From the NCBI GenBank assembly GCA_014529385.2, contig CM043960.1, forward strand, positions 37,088,781 to 37,152,780: a stretch of 64,000 nt of DNA. Direction: 5' to 3'. Positions 19,595-31,345 of this stretch are shown piece after piece. Position 1 is the stretch's first letter, and each line of letters starts with the position of its first letter. The notes beneath the pieces were generated by a model, which was not told where the DNA came from, did not search any database, and saw only the letters and a program-made list of their open reading frames with translations. Both the position numbers and the translations under genes were made by a program. This DNA is from Adiantum capillus-veneris (taxonomy: Eukaryota; Streptophyta; Polypodiopsida; Polypodiales; Pteridaceae).

Positions 19595-20932
19595 ATGGCC
19601 GATTTCTCTTCTATGGGAAATCCGATCCCCAATTTTTTTTTCCGTGGCACCTATGGCTTTACGCAAATATGGCTTCACGCAAGGATCAGTCGACTCCCTC
19701 TGCATTCGGAGATGCGGGTAGGGATCACAACGAAGATTCCGACAGTGTATGGCGCCTCGGCCTACTCAGGCGGAGCAACAAGAGATGAAGTCAATTGATT
19801 GGTGATGCAACAAAGATGCTGCTCAGTTTTGCGAAGGACTCGAAATTGGCAAAATATATGAGCGAGACGTCTTTTCAGGAAGTGCACGCACAGTGGCAGA
19901 AAACCACAACACCACCCCCGAAACCCCGCTCTCAAGAAACCTTCTGCTCACAAGCAATATTCAGAGAAGAAATTAGAAGAGGTGGTTGATGCACGGATTG
20001 CTCAGCTTTTTGACGCACAGAAGAAGGCCAAAAAGCATGGCAAAATGCAGAAGAAAGGCACTGACTTCCCGGGTTATTTGGGTCGTCAGTCGACATTTGA
20101 TAAAGCAAAGAAAGACTTTCTGGAAGATAAAAGCAAGAAAGTCCAAGAGTATAAGGAAGGCGGACAGTCGATCAAATTTGACACTTTTTTAGGATACAAA
20201 GATGCTTCGAAGGCTTTGTCTTTTATACAGCAGTTTGACATTGCTTTCGTGGGAGGACGCTACTCAGAGCACTCCAAGATTCGGAGAGCTGTCTCTTATT
20301 TTAAGGGAAATGCTCGAACTTGGTGGTCCACGCTTCTTTTAAACAAGACCGCGCCAGTTAAATGGCTGAAATTTAAGAAGCTTTTTATTTCTTCTTGGTT
20401 GACGCAAGAGTATGAACGCGATATACGAGCTGCTTGGAACCATCTTCGAATGACCAAGAGAGATACAGTGGATGCTTACTGTGAGAGATTCTGGAGCTCT
20501 TTTCTACCCGCCTCTTCATTCAAGAAGATCTCGTTCAGAGAACAGATTGAGCGGTTCACCTTGGGTCTACACTACCTACAGAGATCCGAGATCACTGCTT
20601 GGAACAAAAGTATGCTTCTATTCAGGAGTTGATGAGTCATGCAAAGCGTGGCTTTGCCGTTCACTATGGCAGTCTGACCTACCCCACCGATGAGGTCATG
20701 ACACAACGAGCAGAACAGACTTCAGGAAATGAAAGTAGAAAGAGAAAGAGCAACCCAGAGAAGAAGGATGCACGACCCAAGCTTCCTCAGGAGAGAGCTC
20801 GCTTCATCAGGGAGGGGAAGTGCTTTGGATGCGGGGAACATGGACAGATATCCGCGAAGTGCCCTAAAAAGGCACAGAAAGAACAGAATGACAAGAACGA
20901 CAACAGACAGGCCTGTGAGTTCGAGAGCAGCT
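19595..20932 (+). pseudogene. gag of element C
   Basis: Gag forms the particle. An N-terminal frame begins at 19595 (or at 19670, M-A-S-R-K-D-Q in another frame) and shifts frame before 19982. The main capsid-like core runs 19982-20632 and contains F-L-G-Y-K-D-A-S-K-A-L-S-F-I-Q-Q-F and T-W-W-S-T-L-L-L, the usual retrotransposon gag pattern. Another frameshift near 20600 leads to the nucleocapsid part (20599-20931). Its zinc knuckle (20821-20862) reads C-FG-C-GEHG-Q-ISAK-C: the zinc-binding His is replaced by Gln, so the knuckle is impaired. Confidence 0.88.
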
Positions 20933-21445
20933 GAGGAACGTGGAAGAAAAGGCAAGATGAAAACAGAACTGGTTCCAGATTGTGTGGGTACCGATCCCAA
21001 CACCATGGACGAGAGTACAGAACTTTGCCGAGCTTGGGGTAAAGTGAAAGATCAAGAGGCCCTGATCTTCTTTGATGGAGGAGCCTAGGCCAACTTCATT
21101 TCACTGGAATTGGCGGCGCGGCTTGAGATCACTCTCGATCGGATGGGACCACTTGCGGAGGCTGTTCTAGTAGCACCCGACAAGGACGTAGCCATTACAC
21201 CTGTCATTGGCAAACTTCGGTTGCATTGTCAAGGGTATTTGGGGCATGAGGACTTTTTCATAATGCCTTTGGAAGGTTGTGATGTTCTCTTAGGGATTCC
21301 TTGGTACCACAAGAACAACGCCGTGGTCGATTATCAGGCGAGGAAAGCGACATTGACTACATAGAAGGGCAGAACCATTGTACTCGATATTAAACTGAAG
21401 GGCGAATCTGTCCCTATTGTATCGGCTTCGGCCATTTCTAAATTA
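20933..21445 (+). pseudogene. Aspartic protease of element C
   Basis: The active site A-L-I-F-F-D-G-G-A is at 21059-21085, immediately followed by a TAG (21086-21088), then A-N-F-I-S in the same frame. The C-terminal signature GCDVLLGIPWY is at about 21275-21307. A second TAG occurs at 21362-21364. Apart from the two stops the domain is continuous. Protease, linker and RT share one frame. Confidence 0.85.
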
Positions 21446-22402
21446 ATGAAATCTAGCCTGTTTTTTTACTCGATCTTTATGAAAGAATTGAGCGATAAGG
21501 ATAGGACAAATATGTCTAAACTTGATAAAGAACGCAAAGATTTTCTCCACTCTCACGCCAATTGCTTCTCGGAGGGCCTACCATGCGAGTTACCACTTGC
21601 TCGTCTTGAAGATCATACCATTGATCTGATACCTGGAGGCACACCACCTTACCGCATGAGCTGAGCACAGAATGAAGAGATTATGAACCAAGTGAAAGAC
21701 TTCTTGGAAAAGGGTCTTGTCCAGCCTAGTACTTCACTCTATTGCTCTCCAGTGTTGTTAGTTTCAAAGAAATACGGATCTCGAAAAATGTGCATCGATT
21801 ATAGAGCTCTCAACAAAATCACCATCAAGAACAGATTTTCGATTCCTAGGATCGATGATATACTCGACAGATTACAGGGATCTTCGTGCTTTAGCAGGAT
21901 TGATCTGAAGAGTGGATATCATCAGATCAGGATCCCGTCGGGAGACGTCTATATGACAGTTTTTCGGGCGACTTTTGGGTTATTTGAGTTTTTGCCGATG
22001 CCTTTTGGCTTAACCAATGCTCGTGCGACATTTAACCGGATGATAGAGAGGATTTTTCAAGAGTACACGCTATTTGTTGGCACTTTCTTTGACGATATCA
22101 TTGTTTTCTCCAAGAATGAGGCAGAACACAGAGATCATTTGCTTCGAGTCTTTCAGGCATTACGAGATCACAAGTTAGTGATTAATGCAAAGAAAAGTGA
22201 TTTTTTCCTACCAGAGATACACTTTTTGGGACACATTGTCTCAGCAGCAGGAGTGCAAATGGATCCTGCCAACATAGAGACTATTCGCGATTGGCCCGAT
22301 TTGAAGAATGTCCATAAAGTTAGAAGCTTCTTGGGATTGTGTTCGTACTACAGGCGGTTCATTCGAAAGTTTACGAGGTTGCTTCCCCTTTGCATATCTT
22401 GA
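21446..22402 (+). pseudogene. Reverse transcriptase of element C
   Basis: The frame is continuous from the protease except for a TGA at 21662-21664, where the relative in element A (near 7677) has CGA in the same S-R-A-Q-N-E-E-I context. Fingers motif K-M-C-I-D-Y-R-A-L-N-K is at about 21785-21820. Palm catalytic F-F-D-D is at 22085-22096 with both Asp intact. The thumb ends F-L-G-L-C-S-Y-Y-R-R-F-I-R-K-F at about 22325-22372. A frameshift near 22380 leads to a premature stop. Confidence 0.92.
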
Positions 22403-22880
22403 CACAGAAAGGAGTCCCTTTCTCGTGGGGACCCACAGAGGTGACTCGCTTTCAGACATTGAAAGAGAAATTGACTCTACAGGACCAGTTTTGACTTTGT
22501 CGGACTTGCAAAAGTCATTTGAAGTATATTGTGATGCTTGTGGTCGTAGTCTTGGTGCGGTCTTAATGCAAGAAGGCCATGTCATTGCTTACGAGAGTTG
22601 ATTGTTCTCAAGGCCGAAGATGACAGTATAGATTTACGAGAAAGATCTTACTCAGTGGCGGCATTACCTACTCGGAGCGGATTTTACTGTCTTTACAGAC
22701 CATCAGAGTTTGCGCTACTTCTTGTCAGAGACGTAGCTTTCAGAAAAGCAGATGCGGTGGGCGAACATCTTGTCACAGTTTCATTCACAAATTGTCCATG
22801 TGCATGGACAGAAGAATGTGGTGGTAGATGCTTTGTCTTGGAAGCCGTTGGTTCTGGCTATTTCCGCCATACATCATAGG
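22403..22880 (+). pseudogene. RNase H of element C
   Basis: KSFEVYCDACGRSLGAVLMQ (about 22512-22571) marks the first catalytic strand. Q-E-G-H-V-I-A-Y-E-S then shifts frame. Pieces of the TDHQSLRYF motif are seen in two frames at 22690-22730. The end (QKNVVVDALS) is at about 22808-22840. Frameshifts break it into four segments. Confidence 0.8.
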
Positions 22881-22989
22881 AGCTTCGAGGATATGGTCGA
22901 CCAGTATACCACAGATACAGATTTTGCAGACGTTTTTACACAGATACGGGATGGGGAGACAATAGCGGGATATTCCATTCGGGATGGCT

Positions 22990-23736
22990 ACTTGATGAGT
23001 AAAACCATGTTGTGCGTTACACAGCCGTTGAGAGAAAAGGTTATGACTGAATGCCAGCCACTGTCCACCTTTTACGGGTCACTGCGGCATTGCTACCACC
23101 ATGAAAGGGGTAGAGAGATACTTCTTTTGGCCGAGACTCAAAAAGGATGTTGAAGAGTTTGTGCACATTTGCTTAGTATGCCAGAAGGTCAAGTTTGACA
23201 GGCATAAAGCACAGGGATTGTTACACCCTTTACCCATACGCACCCGCCCCTGGGAAAGTATTGCAATGGATTTCATTTTTGATCTCCCGAGAACACAGAG
23301 TGGTCACGATGGTATCTGGACTGTTATTGACAGATTTAGCAAACAGGCTCATTTCATTCCAGTGAAGAAAACAGTCAAGCCGGATCACTTAGCGAGACTG
23401 TTTGTGGCCCATATTTTTAGATTACATGGCATGCTTGAGATAATTGTCTCCGACAGAGACCCCAGATTTATGAATTTGTTTTGGAAGGCAATTTGGGAGA
23501 ACATTGGCACGCGGTTGCATTTCTCGTCATTGTTCCACCCGCAGACTGACGGGCAATTTGAGATTGCCAATTCAGTGGTTCTAGATTTATTGAAGTCTTA
23601 TATCTCGGATCGGAAGACTCAATGGAAAAAGTACTTACCTTTGGTGGAATTTGCCTACAATAACACGTACACTCTTCGACGGGGAAGGCGTCATTTGAGA
23701 TTGTTGAAGGTGCTGCGAAAGTTCCACCCTTTCTAA
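22990..23736 (+). pseudogene. Integrase (zinc and catalytic domains) of element C
   Basis: The HHCC domain is split by a frameshift near 23095. The second part (23101 on) has F-F-W-P-R-L-K-K-D and C-L-V-C-Q-K-V-K. The DDE core keeps all three acidic positions: A-M-D-F-I-F-D-L-P (about 23266), S-D-R-D-P-R-F (about 23449) and T-D-G-Q-F-E-I-A-N-S (about 23547). The frame terminates at 23736, where the relative continues into [12 protein letters not shown]. Confidence 0.9.
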
Positions 23737-24364
23737 GCACGAAAGATAAGATTTTTGAAGTGGATGAATATTGCGAGACTTAGATACGGCTTTTGCCAAG
23801 GTTTGCGAGACTTTGCAGAAATCTCAAGAACGACAGAAAAAGACTGTGGATTGCCATCATTGTGACTTGACATTGAAGGAGGATGATTGGGTGCTCTTAC
23901 GTTTTGAGAAGGCATGCCTGAGAAAGAAAAAGGGAAAGAAGAGGCTTTTTCCAAAGCTTAATATGCGATACTACGGACCTTTCCAGATCACTGAAAAGAT
24001 AAATGATGTCTCCTTCCGACTGAAACTGCCTGATACTTGGAGGATTCACAATGCATTTCATGTGAGTCTCTTGAAACCTTTTAAAGGTGATGTGCCTGAT
24101 GAGCAACCCGAAGTGGAAGAAAACGAGGAGATCCTTGTTCCTGAACAGATTTTGGCACATAAGGAGACGAAGAATAAAGGTAAAGTCCGAAGGCGGTTCT
24201 TGATTAAGTTCAAGGCTTTATCCTGCATTGGATGCAAAGTGGATGGAGGAGGAGGACCTAGCAGATACTCCTCAGATTGTGAAACTTTACCTCGAGGCTT
24301 TTGGTTTAGCATAGTCTACTCCAAATGGAACCCAGAATTCAGCTTGGCCGGAGATCTGGTGTAG
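23737..24364 (+). pseudogene. Integrase C-terminus and chromodomain of element C
   Basis: The frame from 23771 contains the GPY/F-type module R-Y-Y-G-P-F-Q-I and [12 protein letters not shown]. It then has the chromodomain-like segment [10 protein letters not shown] and [12 protein letters not shown] one-base shift near 24215 scrambles the last strand (element A and E show A-L-D-A-K-W-M there). This module identifies the element as a chromovirus. Confidence 0.88.
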
Positions 24365-24892
24365 TGGGATGCACAAGAGGGGAGTCACTCCGCTCCTTTG
24401 TCAACATATGCCTTGATTTAGATACTAGAGTTATTGATGTCTCTTTGAGCTTCAGGGATACTGAAAGCTGACGGTATTCTGCTGTATGACTTTATGAAAT
24501 GGAATTCCTGATTATGATACTGATTTGTTCTTGGCTTCTTTTAAGTGCAGGAACTGATAGACGAAACAACTGCAACATTTTGGTATGATTGATCTCGAAT
24601 AGACATGGTTGCAATAGGGGTTAGTCAATCGGACATCGATGAGGTCCCAATTGAATCTAGATGAGATTGCTAGCTACATTGCCGATAAATCATGATCTAA
24701 GATCCGAATGAATGTTGAATGTCATGTGATATCCTGTGATGTCGTGTGATGTGACTGTCGATTCGTACATGTGCTAGATGTGTGTTCCTAGTACGTAGGT
24801 ACTAACAGTCAGTTCTGCTAAGACGGTTTATGGCCTTTGTCTGTTTTGTAGGCGTAATCGAGGGCGATTACAATGCTTTCAAGAGGGGGGTA
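24365..24892 (+). other. 3' untranslated region and polypurine tract of element C
   Basis: No coding sequence. It contains the palindrome-like motif at 24377-24395 and ends TTTCAAGAGGGGGGTA directly before the LTR, a polypurine tract like that of element A. Confidence 0.8.
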
Positions 24893-25613
24893 TGTCACAA
24901 AGTGATGACGTGTCTGCCCGAGAGCATGCGGGAAACCTAACCCTGATTGTTGCTGAAAACCCTAATTCTGGAAACCCTAACCCTAAAACTTGCAAACCCT
25001 AAAATCTGCCAGAAACCCTAACCATAACCCTAACCCTAAAAATTGTCATAAACCCTAACCCTAAAAACTATCATAAACCCTAACCCGAACCCTAGGGCAG
25101 CAGACTGGAAGCTCCCGGAAAAAGCGCTGGCATGCTGTACGGCAGGGCCCGGATTTTGGGGCGCTGATTTAGGGCTCCGGAAGATTTTTAGCTTGTGCGT
25201 CAGTTTTCTCTACGCAAAATGAGCAGGAGAGAGAGAGAGAGAATTTCATTGCTTTTATTTTATTAAAAGCCCTAGAGAGAGAGAGAGAGAGCTTGTGAGA
25301 GAAAAAGAGTTTGCTTTTGATCTGAAGCTTTTGGGGCTCTGCTTTTGGCATCCCTTGTAATTTAAATACCTTGTGAGGGCTCAGACTCTGCAGAGCATGT
25401 GGACGCAGAGTCTGAGAGTGAAACCCTTACCACTCTCTTGTACTTTGAACTGATTGAAATACCAACAGGGGCGACAGTCTTTGGGGCCAATATCTCTAGG
25501 TACGGAACTCCGCCGGGCGAGTGTAAATCTATTGTGAACTGTGAATTGTTTTGAAGTGGTTATTTGGTGTTGTCGTGATTGATTCTGGACTTGGAGTGTC
25601 CAAGTCTGTTACA
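24893..25613 (+). repeat. 3' LTR of element C
   Basis: It starts TGTCACAAAGTGATGACGTG and ends AAGTCTGTTACA, 721 bp against 690 bp for the 5' copy. The difference is mostly in the CCCTAA array (24957-25096) and short GA tracts. Confidence 0.93.
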
Positions 25614-25618
25614 ATACT

Positions 25619-26772
25619 CTCTCCTCCAGTATCCGAAAGTGCAAGAGCCTCTAACCGACAACCTTCCTAGCCGTCTGTTCCAATCTGGGGAGTCTCTTAG
25701 AAATTTGGTGTAGTCATCTGACCCTGATCGAGTGCGCCTTTGCCACCGGCGTTGCCACCACCACTGCCACTAGGATACATTGGTTGGAGCCCGAATGGAT
25801 ATCTTTATTATCTGTATGCGTGGTACGCCCCTAACTAGTCGAAGATTTTCAAAGATAGCAGCACGATAGTAAAATTTTTCACCTTTTCTAGAGTGAAAGA
25901 TCGGAAGAAAGTATTGCAATTCTACAACAATTCGACAACATCTATGCTTTTGGAAACTATATAGAAGAATCCAAGATTTCTGGGGGAGTGAGATTTCTTA
26001 AATATAATGCTATGCAGTGGTGGAGCTCAATCGCGACACAACTGCACGCTCCAAGGACATGGCAAGCTTTCAAGACAATATTTGCACGCAGTCATATGAC
26101 TTCTCTTTTTGAAGTCTAGATCTTGTCAGAATGGGGCAGCTTGAAAATGCTTGCAACAGAGACCATGGATGACTATAACCAAAGGTTTCTGGACGTCTAC
26201 CTTACGGTTTCCTTCTTATTTATTCCCTTGGAGGACAAGTGCGAGCGATACACCATTGGACTACAATGACTGTTATAGGAGTATTGTCTGTCCAAACAAG
26301 TCTCTACCATGCAAGAACTCATGGGCTATGCATCGGTTGGATATAAGCCTATGAAAGGAAAGCTAGAGTTTGCTACAGAACAAACTCATGCAACAAACCA
26401 AAATCCTCGATCACAATGAACCACTTCTCGAGATTCTCGTGAAAGTCAACTTGAAAGGCCTCGTTTGACGCCTCAACAACGAGATACCTTATTAAAAGAA
26501 GGTCTATGCTTCGGATGCTTTCAAACAGGGCATAACTATTTTAGTTGTCCCCTTCCCACTGATAGATCATTGGAGGCGACGCCCACGTCGACGGTCGACA
26601 AAACCCCAAGACCACCTCCGACCAAACGAGCTAAATCTGCCATAGGCCTTGTACTTGACATTTATGGCATAAACCTTGAAAATACAAAATGAATTGTGTC
26701 GAGCATATGGCAAAGTCCTGATTTTCTTTGACCCAGGAGCTATTGAAAATTTCATCCATCGAGAATTTATCT
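25619..26772 (+). pseudogene. gag (core, zinc knuckle) and protease start of element B
   Basis: After element C, gag of element B resumes. The core has L-Q-Q-F-D-N-I-Y-A-F-G and Q-W-W-S-S-I-A-T near 25920-26035, then D-Y-N-Q-R-F near 26170. An intact CX2CX4HX4C knuckle, C-FG-C-FQTG-H-NYFS-C, is at 26507-26548. The protease active site V-L-I-F-F-D-P-G-A-I-E-N-F-I follows near 26717-26757, in another frame. The gene is cut off at about 26770, where LTR text of another element begins. Confidence 0.82.
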
Positions 26773-27410
26773 TAAAGTGATGACGTGGCATGTCGAATTG
26801 GAAAGGAATGATTGAGTGGACAAGAGAAACTTAACTGTGCAACTGAAAGAACTTATGGAGCATCGGCCAAGGGGCCCGGAACCCTAAAAACTAGAAGCTT
26901 GAACTCTGCAACTGAAAGATCTTATGGAGCATCGGCCGAGGAGCCTGGAATCCTAAAAACCAGAAGCTTGAACTCTGCAACTGATAGATCGTTGGAGGCG
27001 ACGCCCACGTCGACGGTCGACAAAACCCCAAGACCACCTCCGACCAAACGAGCTAAATCTGCCATAGGCCTTGTACTTGACATTTATGGCATAAACCTTG
27101 AAAATACAAAATGAATTGTGTCGAGCATATGGCAAAGTCCTGATTTTCTTTGACCCAGGAGCTATTGAAAATTTCATCCATCGAGAATTTATCTCAAAGT
27201 GATGACGTGGCATGTCGAATTGGAAAGGAATGATTGAGTGGACAAGAGAAACTTAACTGTGCAACTGAAAGAACTTTTATGGAGCATCGGCCAAGGGGCC
27301 CGGAACCCTAAAAACCAGAAGCTTGAACTCTGCAATTGAAAGATCTTATGGAGCATCGGCCGAGGAGCCCTGGAATCCTAAAAACCAGAAGCTTGAACTC
27401 TGCAACTGAT
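26559..27410 (+). repeat. 422-bp tandem duplication joining protease and LTR sequence
   Basis: The copies (26559-26980 and 26981-27410) are nearly identical. Each contains, in order, the gag-protease text of element B, the protease active site, and the first about 210 bp of an A/D-type LTR (AAAGTGATGACGTGGCATG...). Within the LTR part a 60-70-bp subrepeat (CTTATGGAGCATCGGCC...AACTCTGCAACTGA) is itself doubled. Both junctions share ACTGATAGATC. Confidence 0.92.
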
Positions 27411-27943
27411 TTTTGTAAAATGCACTGACATGCTGACGTGGCAGTCCGTACAAATGATGATGTGGCAGTCTGTACGGACGATGGTGTGATAGGACAATAT
27501 AGATTTTCCGCATTTTGTGCTCTGCTGACACCACTTGGCAGGCTGTACAAATTCTCGCAAATTACACTAGCTGTTTGGTTGATTTTCAGCGCTAGCTTTT
27601 GGTGAGCAGATGCTATCGGGGGTTAGTGCTTTTGGGGAAGTGCTATTGGGGGCTCTGCTTTTAGGCATCCCTTGTATTGTTTATACGTGCCCTTGGGGCC
27701 TCACTCTGCAGAGCATCTGTATGTAGAGTTTGAGAGCAAAGGCCCACAGGAGTTGTACTGTTGCGACATAATAATAAAGAAATACCGAAAGAACGCCAGT
27801 CTCTGGGGCCAGTACGTTTGAGCGTGGAACTCCGTCGTGCCGTGTCAACTCTCTCTCTCTCTCTAGTCAAAGTTCAATGATTTTGTAGTTTCTATTCGTG
27901 TGTTGCTATTGATTTCTCTCTTGGAGCATTCAAGCCTGTAACA
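27195..27943 (+). repeat. 5' LTR of element D
   Basis: It starts at CAAAGTGATGACGTGG (the TGTCA terminus is not present) and ends CAAGCCTGTAACA at 27943. Signature AAAGAAATACCGAAAG is at about 27777, and a CT tract at 27847-27866. The first 215 bp lie inside the 422-bp duplication. A degraded PBS (TGTTATCAGAGC) follows at 27945-27956. Confidence 0.8.
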
Positions 27944-29175
27944 ATGTTATCAGAGCTCAGAAAGATTCTTCTTTCACGGAGGATCCAATCCCTTTTGCAA
28001 CACACATGGGTTCTCGTGGAGAATTTGACAGAGACAACACGTCTCAGCAGAGAGGCGAAGAAAATTTGAAATGCAACGCGAGGATTGAAGAAAACAATGA
28101 AGATTTGGGCAAATTTTCGGTAGGGAGGTTTGCGGAGTACAAACATCAACTGCAAGTTGACAAGTGTGTGAAACGACTGATCAAGTACTCTAGAGACCCG
28201 AAATTTACAAAACACCTGAAGGATTATTTGATTGATGAGATTCACTCGAGATGGCGTGGGACCTTAGACTCCCCTCTCAAGTCGCGAAGAAAGCTGAAAG
28301 AATAGACGAGTGCAGAAAAGCGGAAACTGTACTCACAGAAAGAGCTGGACAAAGCTCTTGGAAAGAAGATGAACCAGATAATGAAAGCTCTCGAAAGAAG
28401 AGGAGATCGGTGGATTTCCTCGGTTATTTGGGCCAGAAGTCGACTTTCAAGGTGGCTAGTAGATCCAAGAAGCGTGCTTGTTTCGAGGATGACCTAGATT
28501 TTTATTCGTTTTCGAAGAGTTCCGATAGTTCATTGTCTTCTAGTTCGAATGAGGATGAGAAAAGTTGGAAGAAGTGGAGAAAAAACAAGAAAAGCAGATT
28601 TTTGTAAAAGTGTAGAAGGCATGAGAGACTATCTAGCAGCTCAGAGGAGGAGAGCTCATCCTCTTCCGATAGTGAACAAATCAGCAAGAAAACCAAGGAG
28701 TTCAAGGAAGGGGGTCAATAGGCCGTAAGGTTTGACATGTTTTTAGGTTACCAGGACGCCCATCCAGCCCTTATGTCGCCTTCTCAAGAGATCGGTTCTC
28801 GGAGCACTCCAAGGTGCAAAGGGCGGCATCTTACTTGAAAGGAAATACACAAACATCGTGGTCTACTCTGTTGTTATGCAGAGAAGTGCCTATGACGTGG
28901 GTAAAAGTCAAGAAAATTTTCATGTCAACTTGGATTTTAGATGAATATAAAGAAGATGTTATCACGTCTTGGGATCATTTGAAAATGACTAAGAAAGACA
29001 CGTTGAATAACTACTACCAGAGGTTTGGGATACTTACTTACCAATGTCCTAATTTTGGAAAATTACTTTAAGTGACCTGATTGAGCGGTTTTTGTTGTGG
29101 TTTGCCAAAAGAGATTCGACAATATTTCCTAGAACAGAAGTCCCGCTCTATTGAAGGGAGTCTTACCATACACCA
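27944..29175 (+). mobile_element. Element D: truncated chromovirus of the element A family
   Basis: After the LTR and PBS only gag is present. Text similarity to other elements stops at about 29175, inside gag, and no protease, RT or 3' LTR follows. The start (MGSRGEF) and the core place it in the same family as element A. Confidence 0.8.
28006..29175 (+). pseudogene. gag of element D (truncated)
   Basis: The ATG at 28006 starts a frame with KRLIKYSRD and DYLIDEIHSRW, open to 28305. A frameshift near 28260 continues as a Ser/Lys-rich linker (28251-28607) including F-L-G-Y-L-G-Q-K-S-T-F. The core follows from about 28730 with V-T-R-T-P-I and A-S-Y-L-K-G-N-T-Q-T-S-W-S-T-L-L-L at about 28819-28870. 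It is the reference used here for recognising the displaced gag block of element A. No zinc knuckle is reached. Confidence 0.8.
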
Positions 29176-30274
<1,099 letters not shown>

Positions 30275-30854
30275 TGTAACTAAGTCAGACTTTGTAAATA
30301 ATTAATTTATTTACGAGAAACAAATTATCTAATTAGTTGTGTGCACATCAGAATAGATTTAGCAGTTATGGGGCCTCAAGTGCGCCCAAGTTTGGGCCAG
30401 TGCACCTCAGGGAGACCCTAGCAAAAAATACCCTGAAGCCCTAGCGATTGGGAAATCGGGTCTTCAATGAAGGGGTAGATAGTAGCCTCAGATTTCAGGC
30501 TCAGAACATTACGCGCGCTAGTGCAAGCACAAGAATGAGATGGGGTCCTTAGAACAACAGTAATCCTAAGGCCTGAATTATTCTACAGCCTTAGGATAAG
30601 TCAATTAAATTATTTTAAATTGTCTACGTTGGACCAAATGGCCGAACAAGTGCGAACAAGTAATGCCAGAGCAATGCTGGTACGGTATTGCGCTGGGGAG
30701 CAGCTAACATTTTCATTTGTTGCATCTATGTGTGCAGTTGTGCACTTAATTGCACATTTCAGTAACTAGCATAGGATTTTTAAAGTCAAAAGTTGAATGG
30801 TTTTTAAATTTTAAAGTAAGTGTGCCACTTGGCACACTTGGCACACTTTCCCAT

Positions 30855-30859
<5 letters not shown>

Positions 30860-30910
<51 letters not shown>
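30860..30910. repeat. (CT)n tract, left side of the LINE
   Basis: An uninterrupted CT repeat that in the other LTR is continuous (42171-42225). Here it is followed by the LINE start AGTCAGGTGTATGGG. Confidence 0.95.
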
Positions 30911-30912
<2 letters not shown>

Positions 30913-31078
30913 GTCAGGTGTATGGGTGTTGATGTTTTGTTCATCCTTGGTGAACAGACATGGATAATGTTGTGCATTGTCTCGTCTCCATTGACAATTT
31001 GGCCTTCTAAAGGTATAAGCAAACTCTCTTTCTCTCTCTCTCTCGCCATCTCTCTCTCAAATCTCGTGACTGTGTTGT

Positions 31079-31130
<52 letters not shown>

Positions 31131-31313
31131 CGCCATCTCTCTCTCTCTTTACCATGCTTTCGTTTAGGGTTCGCTGCTGTATTTTAGGGTTCGCGACCTG
31201 TTTTTAGGGCTCGCGACCTGTATTTTAGGGTTCGCGACTTTTTTTTTTTTTTTTTGGGGTTGTTGGACAGATCTGCGTTTTAGGGTTTGCTGCATTTTCT
31301 GCACTTTAGAAAC

Positions 31314-31345
<32 letters not shown>
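30911..31345 (+). promoter_or_regulatory. 5' leader of LINE L1X with CT tracts and TTTAGGG-bearing repeats
   Basis: It contains several CT tracts (31034-31055, 31080-31126, 31321-31344). Four tandem units of about 22-24 bp with core TTTAGGGTTCGCGACCTG lie at about 31165-31230, followed by a T run. I infer promoter and leader function only from its position; transcription start is not visible. Confidence 0.55.

Larger units (their letters stand above)
18892..25613 (+). mobile_element. Element C: Ty3/gypsy chromovirus inserted in gag of element B
   Basis: The LTRs are 18892-19581 and 24893-25613; both end TTACA. They are flanked by a perfect target duplication, ATACT (18887-18891 and 25614-25618). 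The domain order is standard: gag, protease, RT, RNase H, integrase, chromodomain, polypurine tract. Reading frames are long but broken by a few stops and frameshifts, so it is younger than element A. Both LTRs carry telomere-like CCCTAA arrays that element A lacks. Confidence 0.95.
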
